A stretch of DNA of 64,000 bases from Verrucomicrobiia bacterium (lineage in GTDB: Bacteria; Verrucomicrobiota; Verrucomicrobiia; Limisphaerales; UBA9464). Shown here piece by piece: positions 47,901 through 56,075 of the stretch. The position numbers and the translations under genes were made by a program. The DNA is taken from NCBI GenBank assembly GCA_019634635.1, contig JAHCBB010000005.1:62001-126000 (forward strand), in the 5' to 3' direction. Below the pieces are notes generated by a model, which saw only the letters and a program-made list of their open reading frames with translations, had not been told where the DNA came from and did no database searches. The number at the start of each line of letters is the position of its first letter. Within the stretch, counting starts at the first letter, position 1.

Positions 47901-48108
47901 ACATCTGCTGCTCGATGGGGACCGCAACGGCCTGCTGCACCGTGAGGGCGTCCGCACCCGGATAGGTCGCCTTCACCTGGATCTGCGGATCGGCGATGTT
48001 GGGAAACTGCGCGATCGGCAGGTTGAGGGCGGCCACGACACCGACCAGGACCATCAGGATGGCAATGACCATCGCGACGATCGGGCGATTGATGAAAAAC
48101 CGGGACAT
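44935..48108 (-). CDS. RND multidrug efflux pump, inner-membrane transporter (AcrB/HAE1 family)
   Basis: 1057 residues, the usual AcrB length. The N-terminus MSRFFINRPIVAMVIAILMV is typical. The proton relay is intact: LAIGLVVDDAIVVVEAVEHH gives the two Asp in TM4 and GLAAKNAILIVEFARMG gives the Lys in TM10. Porter-domain motifs such as PNIADPQIQVKATYPGADA and SALTLSPA-like FNALTLSPALAALLL are present. It exports drugs or toxic compounds together with the adaptor encoded 68 bases upstream and the outer-membrane factor downstream. The last 25 residues are Gly/Pro-rich. No regulator gene is adjacent. Confidence 0.96.
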   Translation of the reverse strand: MSRFFINRPIVAMVIAILMVLVGVVAALNLPIAQFPNIADPQIQVKATYPGADALTVQQAVAVPIEQQMSGVDNMEYMYSLSANNGSLTLTVDFDVTTDPNTDQILAQMRQSQAASQLPTAVNNQGVIVQKSTASPLVLFALYSPNNTYDGVFLANYAVINLNDRMTRVPGIASVQVFGSGQYSIRVWVRPDRLAQMGITVPEIITAIQAQNTVNPAGQIGGEPIPAGQEFTYAARSQGRLETPEEFGEIVLRASPGGSLVRVRDVARVELGAQNYSMLARLNGRPSAIIAVYQLPDSNAVDAVRGAKAVMEAAKAGFPPDMEYVTCLDTTLAVTEGMKEIVHTLVEALILVILVVFVFLQGWRATLIPLLAVPVSLVGTFALFPLFGFSINTLSLFGLVLAIGLVVDDAIVVVEAVEHHIESGLSPRDAAFKAMEEVSGPVVAIAIILAAVFIPTAFIPGITGRLYQQFAVTIAVSVIISAFNALTLSPALAALLLRPKKRGSGPLQWFYDRFNGVFGRVTGGYVGVCRFLIRKGTFSILLLGGAAALAALLGRSLPTSFLPDEDQGYVFAGIQLPDAASLQRTDAVARQAEAIIQNTPGVKYCTSVIGFSLLSGVNNTYSGFFFITFEDWAKRRRPEEQYGAIKTHLNRELGRIAAAVGFAFPPPAIPGVGAAGGVTFVLEDRRGRDVGFLASQLKTFLAEARKRPELTGVFSTALLEVPQVYVDVDRDQVLSQGVLLQDVYATMQCFMGGAFVNYFNRFGRQWQVYVQAEGDYRTQAGNLGQFYVLNTSGTMVPLAALANLRTTNGPEFTMRYNLYSAAQINASAAPGFSSAQAMRALEAVYADHMPDGMGFDYMGMSFQEQKAQQGVSPLVIFGFSLLCVFLILAAQYESWSLPFSVLLGTPVAVAGAFAALMVGHYENNVYAQIGLVMLIGLAAKNAILIVEFARMGYEQGRPLLDATLEGARLRLRPILMTSFAFILGCVPLARASGAGALSRQVMGFTVIGGMLAASGIAIFLIPVLFYLVEKIGRRGDGRPAGGGPVPAAAAGPGGPGP

Positions 48109-48176
48109 GCGTCGTGGCGGGCGCGGCCGTCAGCCCCGTCCGATTTTCCGGGGGCGGTGCGTGTTCGGGGCGGCGA

Positions 48177-49337
48177 TCACGGGACGGCAGGTGCGTTGGT
48201 CATGACCCACGGGACGGGTTTCACCGCCATGCCGTCCCGGACCTTTTGCAGGCCCTCCGCGACGACCCGGTCCCCAGCCTTCACTGCGCCCTGGATCGCC
48301 CAGAGGCTCCCCAGGCGCTCCCCGGTCTGCACCGGCACCATGTTCACCGTGTCGTCCGGGGCGACCACGGCGACCAGCGACCGGCCCTGGACGTCGTAGA
48401 TCGCACGCTGCGGCACCACCAGGGCATCCGACTCCACGCGAACCAGTGCACGCACGCGCGTGAACATTCCCGGGACCAGCAGGCCTTGCGGATTGGGGAA
48501 CTCGCCAACCACCTGGATGGTGCCGGTCCGAACATCCACCTGGTTGTCACCGTAGCGGACCGAACCGCGGTGAGGATAAATATCGCCGCCCGCCAGGATG
48601 AGCTCCAGCCCGTCGCGGGGCATCGGGTTGGAGGAGCTGCGAAGATCCCGCCCCGCTTTTAACTCCGCCTCCTGGATCGCGATCATGAATTGCTGGGCGA
48701 CCGAGAAGTAGGCGCGGATGGGGTCGGTCTGGGTGACCGTGGTCAGAACTCCACTGGCCGGACCCACGAGATTGCCCACCTGGGCCTGGGTGACGCTGGC
48801 AAGACCGGCAACCCCGGTCACGGGGGACCGGATCGTGGTGAATCCGAGGTTGATCTGCGCGGACAGCACGTCCGCCTCGGCACTGGCCACTTCACCGACG
48901 GCCGCCTTGTCCGCCTGGATCGCGTCATCGAGCTCCTGCTGGCTGATGGCCTCGACCGCCGCCAGCGGTGTGTAGCGCTGGACATCGAGGGCGGTTTTTT
49001 CCTTGTGGGCCTGGGCCTCCACCAGTTGAGCCCGGGCGCGCGCGAGGGTTGCCTCGAACGGGGCGGGATCAATCTGGAAGAGCACCTGACCGTTGGTGAC
49101 CCCACTGCCCTCGACATAATTCCGGCTTTTCAGGTAGCCGCTGACCTGGGCGGAGATGGACGCATTGACCTCGCTGTCGAGCGTGCCCACCCAGTCGCGA
49201 TACACAGGGACGTTGGTGGCAATGACGGTCGCCACCTGAACCTCGGGGGAAGCGGGCGGCGGCGGCGGTGCCTTCGGGTGGCAGCCCAGGCCTGCGGCTG
49301 CCACAAGGGACAGGAGTTGGGGGAAGTTCTTCACCAT
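48177..49337 (-). CDS. RND efflux periplasmic adaptor subunit (membrane fusion protein)
   Basis: 386 residues. The signal peptide ends in VAAAGLGC, consistent with a lipoprotein. The order of domains is usual: the barrel/lipoyl half-motif GTLDSEVNASISAQVSGYL, a coiled-coil hairpin (about residues 95-165 with ARAQLVEAQAHKEKTALDV), the second lipoyl half INLGFTTIRSPVTGVAG, and a beta-barrel and membrane-proximal region. It links the pump to the outer-membrane duct. It is the first gene of the three-gene efflux set. It lies 153 bases from the fused KipI-KipA gene. Confidence 0.94.
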   Translation of the reverse strand: MVKNFPQLLSLVAAAGLGCHPKAPPPPPASPEVQVATVIATNVPVYRDWVGTLDSEVNASISAQVSGYLKSRNYVEGSGVTNGQVLFQIDPAPFEATLARARAQLVEAQAHKEKTALDVQRYTPLAAVEAISQQELDDAIQADKAAVGEVASAEADVLSAQINLGFTTIRSPVTGVAGLASVTQAQVGNLVGPASGVLTTVTQTDPIRAYFSVAQQFMIAIQEAELKAGRDLRSSSNPMPRDGLELILAGGDIYPHRGSVRYGDNQVDVRTGTIQVVGEFPNPQGLLVPGMFTRVRALVRVESDALVVPQRAIYDVQGRSLVAVVAPDDTVNMVPVQTGERLGSLWAIQGAVKAGDRVVAEGLQKVRDGMAVKPVPWVMTNAPAVP

Positions 49338-49490
49338 AAACCAAGGCGACGCCCGGTACCAACCGCCATGGCGCCCGCAGGCTTACCCGACGACGAAGCA
49401 ACTTCCAACCGGGAAACGCCGGAATCCGGGCCTGTCCCGCCCCCGGTGAATTCGGACCGTCGAATTTCACGGCCCGAGCCCGAACCGGAC

Positions 49491-51068
49491 CTACCCAACC
49501 GCCACGAACCGCAGGCATTGCCCCGGACGCACCTGGGCGATCCGGGCCGTGTCGCCGGGCTCCGTCATTCCCAGTTTTGGATAACCGCCCAGCGTGGGAC
49601 CGTCGGCCATGGTGATGACGGGGAACCCGTCGGGAGGCACCTGGACGGATCCCGCCAGGACCGGCTCCGAAATCATTTCCCCGCAATCCGGATGAATGGA
49701 GGGTCCTTCCAGCCGGTAGCCCACGCGGTCGCTTCGGCTGGAGACCCGCCAGAGGGTCGAAAAGAAAAGACCATGCTGATCCTCCGAAAAGGCATCCCAT
49801 TGGGGTCCACGCCAGACCCGCACGACGGGAACATCAGACCAGTCGCGCTGTCCGGACCACGGAACCCGGCGCGCAGCCGTCGCATCGGGCGGCGCGAAGC
49901 CCGAGGCGCCGGCCCGCCCGAGGCGGTCTCCCGGGGCCAGCAGAGGACTCAGTCGCGCCCTGGAATGCATGCTCGCACTCCCCAGGACCGACGGGGCGGC
50001 AATCCCTCCAGGAACGGCAACGTAGGTCCATACCCCGCTTCGCCCCGGACCAAACTCCAGCACCTCCCCGGCTTGAACCCGGAATGCACTCCAACCCGGG
50101 CTCCCGGATCGGGTCGGTCCTGAACTCCCGGCAACCGAGATCCATCCCGATTCCAGAACCTCCAGCCGCTGCCCCTGGAGGCAAAGCTCGAGCACGGGAA
50201 GTCCCGGGGCATTGTCCAGCAGGCGATTGGCCCATCCGGCGGCGACGGGGTCCATGGTGCCACCGGCCGGCACGCCATACCGACGAAGGCCGGGACGCCC
50301 AAGGTCCTGAATCGAAATCCCCGATCCCGTTTCAAGGATGCGAAGGCAGGGAATGGCACCCAAAGCTTCCGGGGCCAGGAATCGTTCCACGGAATCCCGC
50401 TTCGGGAGCGGATCCCCGGGGTCGCGCCGCAGGAAGCGCACGCGATCCCCGGGATGCAGCGCAAAGGTGTCTTCGATTGAGGACGCCTGCGGACAGAAGA
50501 GTTCGCAATCGGTCGAGCCGATGAGATTCCAGCCTCCGGGGCTCGCGACTGGATACACCCCGGTCTGTTCCCCGCCGATGGCGACGCTTCCCGCGGCGAC
50601 GCGGGGTCTGGGTGTGGCGAGACGCGGCGTGCGGAGCCGAGGGTCGAGTCCGCCGAGATAGGGAAATCCCGGGGCAAAGCCGAGGCAATGAACCCGGTAC
50701 TCCGCCCCGGAGTGACACGCCACAACCCCGGCCGAAGACAGGCCGGCGTGGGTGGCCACCCGCGCGAGATCCGGACCATCGTAGCTCACCTCCAAATCCA
50801 CCCGGCGCGATCCGGGGTCCGACCCGGGCGGCACCCGAGGTGTTGCCTGCTCCCGAACCGCGGCGAGGGCCGCCGCCGGATCCGTGGGCGCCGCCACCAA
50901 CAACAACAGCGTGGTGAAGGCCGGGACGATCTCCTCCAGATCTGGAATGCGCGCAGCCGCCAGGGCCGCCTTCAGTGCGCAGCCCCGCCAGAACGTGGAC
51001 TCGTCAATTCCCGAGCCAAAGCGCACCAGCAGCGCCCGCGGACCGTACCTGACGACTTCCAGGGACAT
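49491..51068 (-). CDS. Fused KipI-KipA / PxpB-PxpC (5-oxoprolinase subunits)
   Basis: 525 residues that join two families usually encoded separately. The first 220 are KipI/PxpB-like (carboxyltransferase CT_C_D): VACHSGAEYRVHCLGFAPGF, then LGGLDPRL and VAIGGEQTGVYPVASPGGW. The rest is KipA/PxpC-like (CT_A_B): ILETGSGISIQDLGRPGLRR, GVPAGGTMDPVAAGWANRLL and, near the end, PVITMADGPTLGGYPKLG. With PxpA these subunits hydrolyse 5-oxoproline; PxpA is not in the window. The ATG at 51068 has a strong GGGGAAGG Shine-Dalgarno. The Bacillus name KipI (sporulation kinase inhibitor) does not fit a non-sporulating organism. Confidence 0.92.
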   Translation of the reverse strand: MSLEVVRYGPRALLVRFGSGIDESTFWRGCALKAALAAARIPDLEEIVPAFTTLLLLVAAPTDPAAALAAVREQATPRVPPGSDPGSRRVDLEVSYDGPDLARVATHAGLSSAGVVACHSGAEYRVHCLGFAPGFPYLGGLDPRLRTPRLATPRPRVAAGSVAIGGEQTGVYPVASPGGWNLIGSTDCELFCPQASSIEDTFALHPGDRVRFLRRDPGDPLPKRDSVERFLAPEALGAIPCLRILETGSGISIQDLGRPGLRRYGVPAGGTMDPVAAGWANRLLDNAPGLPVLELCLQGQRLEVLESGWISVAGSSGPTRSGSPGWSAFRVQAGEVLEFGPGRSGVWTYVAVPGGIAAPSVLGSASMHSRARLSPLLAPGDRLGRAGASGFAPPDATAARRVPWSGQRDWSDVPVVRVWRGPQWDAFSEDQHGLFFSTLWRVSSRSDRVGYRLEGPSIHPDCGEMISEPVLAGSVQVPPDGFPVITMADGPTLGGYPKLGMTEPGDTARIAQVRPGQCLRFVAVG

Positions 51069-51124
51069 GCAACCTTCCCCAATACTCTGAACCATCCCAC
51101 GCGGACCCGAACCGCCCCAGGGTG

Positions 51125-52375
51125 CTACGACAGGGCCGCCACCACCTCCAGGGCGGGTACCGATCGTTCGGTGCGCCGTCGCAGATCCCGAATCCGCGCC
51201 CGCACGTCACCATTCGCATCGGCCTCGAGCTGGACCGTGATTTCCACCCCGGATTCGAGTGCGCGGCGAAACTGCTTGTCCCCCTTGGCGGGCGTCAGGC
51301 TGAAATCCACCGAGCGACCCGCCTCGCGCAACCGCTGAACCAGGCCCAGCGACGGTCCGCGAAGGGACTCCTCGGAGATCACGACGAAAATCTGGGCCGC
51401 CTCCGAGAATCCCGGAGCCAGGCCGCGCGCTTTGATCAGCTCGGCAAGCACGACATCTCCCATGCCAAACCCGAGGGCGGGCATCCGGACCCGTCCGTTG
51501 CTCACCTGCCCAACCAGCTGGTCGTAACGTCCGCCCCCGGCGATCGCCCGAAATTCACCCTTGCGATCAAACGCCTCGAAGACCACCCCGGTGTAGTACG
51601 CCAGCCCACGGATGACGCCATAGTCCACGCGGACAAATTCGCCAAGGCCCCGGGCATCCAGATTCTCCAGCATGGCCTGGAGCTCCGGCTCCGGGACGCC
51701 CGCCGCGATGAACTCCCGCACTGCCAACAACGGAATCCCCAGGCGCTCCAGCCGCCCGGCACTCTGCGCCTCCGGCTCACGTTCCAGCTTGTCCACGATC
51801 TGGTAGAATTCACCGGCGTGCTCCGGATCCCCGCCCCGCGCGAGGAAGAACCGCTGCCACGCCTGCCGGCTGCTGAGGCGCACCACAAAGTCCCCGGCCG
51901 TCAACCCGAACGCGCGCAGCACGTCCACGAGCAACGCAACCATCTCGGCGTCCGCAGCCCCATCCGCCTCGCCAAACAGGTCGCAGTTCAACTGGAAATG
52001 CTCGCGCAAACGACCCTTCTGCTGTTTCTCATACCGGAACAACTGGGGCACTGAAAACCAGCGGACCGGTTTCCGGTAGGCGCGTTCGGCCCGCGCCACC
52101 ATGCGGGCCACCGTCGGGGTCATCTCCGGGCGCAAGGACACCTCGCGCCCGCCCTTGTCCGTGAAATTGAACAACTGGGCAACGATCTCAGGCCCCGACT
52201 TGTTCGTGTACAGCTCCAGCGGCTCAAGGGGCGGCCCATCGTATTCGCGAAACCCATACCGCCGCGCCGTCTCGCGCCAGCACCGGAAGATGTGCTGGCG
52301 AAGGTCGCAGCTCCACCCCTCCGCGGGAGGCAGTGGCTCGGGGTAAAAATCTCGAAATCCGGGAAGACGTTCCAT
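51125..52375 (-). CDS. hisS: Histidyl-tRNA synthetase
   Basis: 416 residues, normal for bacterial HisRS. Class II motifs are visible: LRPEMTPTVARMV (motif 2 region start), FRYEKQQKGRLREHFQLNCD, the histidine-specific RGLAYYTGVVFEAFD, and GGGRYDQLV with PALGFGMGDVVL (motif 3). The C-terminal anticodon-binding domain includes LREAGRSVDFSL. The ATG at 52375 (MERLPGFRDFYP) is chosen; the 16 residues before it are not family-like. It is 60 bases downstream of tmk. Confidence 0.96.
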   Translation of the reverse strand: MERLPGFRDFYPEPLPPAEGWSCDLRQHIFRCWRETARRYGFREYDGPPLEPLELYTNKSGPEIVAQLFNFTDKGGREVSLRPEMTPTVARMVARAERAYRKPVRWFSVPQLFRYEKQQKGRLREHFQLNCDLFGEADGAADAEMVALLVDVLRAFGLTAGDFVVRLSSRQAWQRFFLARGGDPEHAGEFYQIVDKLEREPEAQSAGRLERLGIPLLAVREFIAAGVPEPELQAMLENLDARGLGEFVRVDYGVIRGLAYYTGVVFEAFDRKGEFRAIAGGGRYDQLVGQVSNGRVRMPALGFGMGDVVLAELIKARGLAPGFSEAAQIFVVISEESLRGPSLGLVQRLREAGRSVDFSLTPAKGDKQFRRALESGVEITVQLEADANGDVRARIRDLRRRTERSVPALEVVAALS

Positions 52376-52435
52376 GCCGCGCCCGCGCAGGCTAGGGGAT
52401 TCCCCGGACGGGAAGAACCGCAAAAGACGGGAGCC

Positions 52436-53080
52436 CTACGGCAAGAGGATGCGGGCCGCACGCTGCCAGATTCGGTCGGAAACCTCTGCGGGCGACCCTG
52501 TGCCGTCCACCGGGACAAAGCGTTCCGGCTCGCTACCGGACAACGCCTCGTAGGCGGAGTCCACCCGGTCAAAGAACTCACGGGACTCCTGTTCGAACCG
52601 GTCCTCCGCCGCATCCCCGTCCGCGCCTCTGCTCTTCAACCGCCCTTCCGCCTCGCCACGAGGAACCCGGAGCCAGAGGGTGAGATCAGGACGCGTCCCG
52701 CCCACCGCGACATCCACCACGGCGGCCACCCGCGCCGGATCGAGTCCGCGTCCCGAGCCTTGATACGCAACCGTGGAGTCGAAGAAGCGATCCGCGATGA
52801 CCACCGTACCGGCATCCAGGGCGGGACGGATCACCCGGCGCACCAGTTCTGCACGGCTGGCGTTCATCAGGAGCAGCTCGGTCTCCGCGGCCATTCCCCG
52901 GCCCGCAGGATCCTGCTTGAGCAGGTCGCGGATCCGTTCCCCGAGGGGGGTCCCGCCCGGTTCGCGCACGGTCAGCACGGCGCGACCGAGAGACTGGACG
53001 CGACCGGCAAGCAACCGGACCTGGGTGCTCTTGCCGCAGCCCTCGCCGCCCTCAAGGGAAATCAGCCGGCCCGTGGCCAT
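52436..53080 (-). CDS. tmk: Thymidylate kinase
   Basis: 214 residues. The P-loop is LEGGEGCGKSTQ (near residue 10), followed by REPGGTPLGERIRDLL and DRFFDSTVAYQGSGRGL (substrate binding with the DR[YFH] motif). The LID-like region and EDRFEQESREFFDRV complete the family pattern. It phosphorylates dTMP to dTDP. It sits between the DUF1573-cytochrome gene (21 bases upstream) and hisS, an arrangement that suggests one transcript. Confidence 0.96.
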   Translation of the reverse strand: MATGRLISLEGGEGCGKSTQVRLLAGRVQSLGRAVLTVREPGGTPLGERIRDLLKQDPAGRGMAAETELLLMNASRAELVRRVIRPALDAGTVVIADRFFDSTVAYQGSGRGLDPARVAAVVDVAVGGTRPDLTLWLRVPRGEAEGRLKSRGADGDAAEDRFEQESREFFDRVDSAYEALSGSEPERFVPVDGTGSPAEVSDRIWQRAARILLP

Positions 53081-53101
53081 CAGGGGACCTTCGAGGGACC
53101 T

Positions 53102-54052
53102 TCAAGGCCGGGAGGTCGTCGCCGACGGCCCGGCAGGGGCTCCTGCAGCATGTTTCGCCGGCGGGGGATTCGCCTTGTATTCGTCCTCCAGGTAATCCAC
53201 GAGGCTCACGATCTGCTGGTCGGTCAGGACACCCCCATTCCGCGCGGCAAAGGCCGGCATCAGGCTGCCGGCGCGCCCGTCACCGATCCACTTCGCCCAG
53301 TAGTTCCGGTCGGTGTTGCGCAGGCGGGTTCGGAGGTCGGGCACCATGGAGGCCCGGTGTTCCGCCTCGTGGCAGATGCCACAGGCGGCGTCATACAATT
53401 CATGGCCCATTTTGCCATAAACCGGCTGGGCATGACACGCGGCGCACTCCCCGCGAAAGACTGCCTGGCGGTCGGCGGCGGCGACCTGCAGGTTGCGACT
53501 GCGGTTCATCGCATTGGGGGCTGGGACCGGGATCGTCACCCCCACCGTCAGCATATAGCTGCCTGCCGAGGACACCACCGTCGCGGTTTTCGTGACCTGC
53601 CCCAATTTGCCGGTCCCGTCGAGGGTCACGTCAATGTGACCGCCCTCGTCAGGCTTCAGCACCCACGGACTGGACGGCAGCCTGCCGGCGGTGCAGCCGC
53701 AGCTGGTGTTGATGAACGAAATGGTGACGTCCTCCGCAGACCGGTTGGTCACGGCGAACACGAACGAGGCCTTGCGCTCCTCCTCGTCGAGCACCACGTG
53801 CTTGCTCATGGCGTCAAACTCGAGGACGCCGGGCTTGCCGGGCTGGTAGGCGGTCGCTCCGCGGGGCGCAGCGGTGTTGGTGATCACCGCCACCGGTGTT
53901 ACCGGCCGGGCGGCAGCCGCCGGGATGCCCGGTCTTGCGGGCTTGTGGGGCGGCGGCACCGGAAGTGGGGCGTTCTGACCGGATGCCCCGATGCAAGCGA
54001 CCAGCGCGGGCAAAAGCCATCCCAAGACATGGGCAACAGGACGGGTGTGCAT
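53102..54052 (-). CDS. DUF1573 domain plus dihaem cytochrome c protein
   Basis: 316 residues with an N-terminal signal peptide (HVLGWLLPALVACIGASG) and a Pro-rich linker. Residues about 75-180 form a DUF1573 immunoglobulin-like domain (FAVTNRSAEDVTISFINTSCGCTAG), including the typical Cys-Gly-Cys. The C-terminal half has two haem sites, GECAACHAQ and ACGICHEAE, and the cytochrome c-like end MPAFAARNGGVLTDQQIVSLVDYLE with an axial Met candidate. It is probably a periplasmic electron carrier; the partner is unknown. The long Pro/Ala tail after the haem domain is unusual. Confidence 0.88.
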   Translation of the reverse strand: MHTRPVAHVLGWLLPALVACIGASGQNAPLPVPPPHKPARPGIPAAAARPVTPVAVITNTAAPRGATAYQPGKPGVLEFDAMSKHVVLDEEERKASFVFAVTNRSAEDVTISFINTSCGCTAGRLPSSPWVLKPDEGGHIDVTLDGTGKLGQVTKTATVVSSAGSYMLTVGVTIPVPAPNAMNRSRNLQVAAADRQAVFRGECAACHAQPVYGKMGHELYDAACGICHEAEHRASMVPDLRTRLRNTDRNYWAKWIGDGRAGSLMPAFAARNGGVLTDQQIVSLVDYLEDEYKANPPPAKHAAGAPAGPSATTSRP

Positions 54053-54145
54053 TGTTGCCCTTGCTTAGCACGGGGTTCGTTGACTGACGAGCGGATTTCC
54101 CGGCGCATTTCAGACAGCGAGGCTGAACGAAAACGGCCGATGGGC

Positions 54146-54628
54146 TCAGCACGACGTGGGGACGTCGCTGAGCACCTTGATCCCATGGGGAATGGCACCC
54201 GCGACGATCTCCAGGCACTGCAACGCCCCCTGGGGCTTTCCAGGCAGGCAGATCACGAGGGTCCGACCGATGACCGCCGCCAGTCCGCGGGAAAGGATGG
54301 CATTGGGGGTGAACTCCAGGGAACGCATGCGCATCGCCTCGCCGAACCCCGGGATCTCCCGGTCGGCAATCTCGAGCACCGCCTCCGGCGTCACATCGCG
54401 AAGCGCCACCCCGGTGCCTCCCGTGGTCAGCACGAGATGGCAGTCCTGAGCCTGCAACTCACGGACGGCCCGCTGGATGAGACGAAGGTCATCCGGAACG
54501 ACCCGGGAACCGGCAACCGTCCAGCCGTACTCGGCCGCGGCCCGGGCCAGCGCCGGACCGCCCAGATCCTCGTATCGGCCCTCTGACGCCCGGTCGGACA
54601 CCGTCACGATCCCGCAGTGTATCGTCAT
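54146..54628 (-). CDS. MogA/MoaB family molybdopterin adenylyltransferase-like protein
   Basis: 160 residues, usual for MoaB/MogA. The family signature is HLVLTTGGTGVALRDVTPEA, preceded by GIVTVSDRASEGRYEDLGGP and followed by LPGKPQGALQCL. These enzymes adenylate molybdopterin in molybdenum cofactor synthesis, though MoaB homologues can be inactive. No other moa or moe genes are present in the window. It is the first gene of the long minus-strand run. Confidence 0.92.
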   Translation of the reverse strand: MTIHCGIVTVSDRASEGRYEDLGGPALARAAAEYGWTVAGSRVVPDDLRLIQRAVRELQAQDCHLVLTTGGTGVALRDVTPEAVLEIADREIPGFGEAMRMRSLEFTPNAILSRGLAAVIGRTLVICLPGKPQGALQCLEIVAGAIPHGIKVLSDVPTSC

Positions 54629-54686
54629 GACGCAACGCTCTCAGGAAGTCGGTTGAAGCTCCAGACCGGTTCACTAGGCTGAGTCC

Positions 54687-56075
54687 ATGCGGATTCCGAT
54701 GCTCGGGCGCGTGCGCTTGCTGGCGGGCGGGATTTTACGTGGCGCGCCGCACATCGTACCCCCGGGGTCCGCGCTCGGAAGAATCGCCGGGTTTTGGGTC
54801 CGCGTACTGCATTTGTTCCTGCAGAACCGGGGGCCGGTCCGCGCCGCCGCCCTGGCCTACACGACGCTGCTGGCGCTGGTGCCGTTGCTGGCGATCTCCT
54901 TCAGCGTTGCCGCGCTGTTCCTTCCGCGAGAGGAGCACCAGCGCCGGGAGCAGCTGCTCGAATGGATCGAGTTTGGGGTCGCCCGGGCCGCCCCCGCACT
55001 GGGTCTGAGCAGCGAGGACGGCAAGGTCCAGCGGGCCCTCGTGGCCGCAAACATCGTCTCCTTCGTTGAACGGATCCATTTCAAGACGATCGGTGCGGCC
55101 GCAAGCCTGGGTCTGCTGCTGCTGGTGCTCGGCCTTCTCCGGGCGGTGGAAACGGCCTTCAACGACATCTGGGACGTGCCGCGGGGCCGCAACTCCGGCA
55201 GGAGCCTCGTGTATTACTGGGCGGCCATCACACTGGGCCCCGTGGTCCTCCTCGGGGCCAAGGTCGCCAACTACCTGCCGCATGTCCCTGCCGGCGTGCC
55301 CGGCGTGCTGGCGTCGCTCATCGCCTTCGCCGTGATGCCGCTGGGAATGTTCCTCGCGTTCAGCGGACTCTACTACCTGATGCCCAACACCCGGGTGCGC
55401 TGGCATGCCGCGCTGGCCGGGGGTGCCGTGGCGGCGGTGTTGTGGACGCTCAACAACAAGCTGGCGGCCCTGTACAACACGCGTGTTCTGACCGCTTCGG
55501 CCATCTACGGCGCGCTCGGGGTGCTGCCGATCTTTCTCGCAGGCATGTATCTGAGCTGGGTCATCGTGCTGTTTGGCGCCCAGGTGGCGAGCGCATTGCA
55601 GCACAGAACGAGGGCGGAGGACCTCTGGCGGTCCGGGGGCGTCCCGACGGGGGACGACACCCAGGGCGCGTTGCAGTTGATGACCCGCGTCGGGGCGCGG
55701 TTTGCCGCCGGGGCGGATCCCCCCGGCGCCGACGAATTGCGCGAGGAGCTGGCCCTGCCCGGCGCCCGCACCGAAGCCTTGTTGGAACGGCTCATCGAAG
55801 GCCGCCTTCTTCATGCCATCGAGGGGTACCCGACGCGCTATGCCCCCGCGCGTCCGCTGGCGAACATCACCGCCTGGGACATTCTCGAGGCCCTGCGCGA
55901 GCGGGGGCAGGGCGGGGGACCGGTCTCCGGGGATTCCCGGGTCCACGCAGCCCTGGAGAGCATTCGCGCCGCCTGCGGCGAAACCGCTCGTTCCATCACG
56001 CTGGCGGCGCTGGTGACTCCACCGGCAACGCAATCCCGGGTCGCCCGGGAAACCCGAGCAGCCGGCGCTCCTTGA
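54687..56075 (+). CDS. YihY/virulence factor BrkB family membrane protein
   Basis: 462 residues. The first about 300 contain the six-helix YihY core: AAALAYTTLLALVPLLAISF, then DIWDVPRGRNSGRS, YYLMPNTRVRWHAALAGGA and KLAALYNTRVLTASAIYGAL. The following 150 residues look cytoplasmic and include a winged-helix-like region (LREELALPGARTEALLERLIEGRLL), as in longer members. Function is uncertain; the old RNase BN label is wrong. The stop lies inside the 3' end of the convergent gene, an 80-base overlap. Confidence 0.9.
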   Translation: MRIPMLGRVRLLAGGILRGAPHIVPPGSALGRIAGFWVRVLHLFLQNRGPVRAAALAYTTLLALVPLLAISFSVAALFLPREEHQRREQLLEWIEFGVARAAPALGLSSEDGKVQRALVAANIVSFVERIHFKTIGAAASLGLLLLVLGLLRAVETAFNDIWDVPRGRNSGRSLVYYWAAITLGPVVLLGAKVANYLPHVPAGVPGVLASLIAFAVMPLGMFLAFSGLYYLMPNTRVRWHAALAGGAVAAVLWTLNNKLAALYNTRVLTASAIYGALGVLPIFLAGMYLSWVIVLFGAQVASALQHRTRAEDLWRSGGVPTGDDTQGALQLMTRVGARFAAGADPPGADELREELALPGARTEALLERLIEGRLLHAIEGYPTRYAPARPLANITAWDILEALRERGQGGGPVSGDSRVHAALESIRAACGETARSITLAALVTPPATQSRVARETRAAGAP

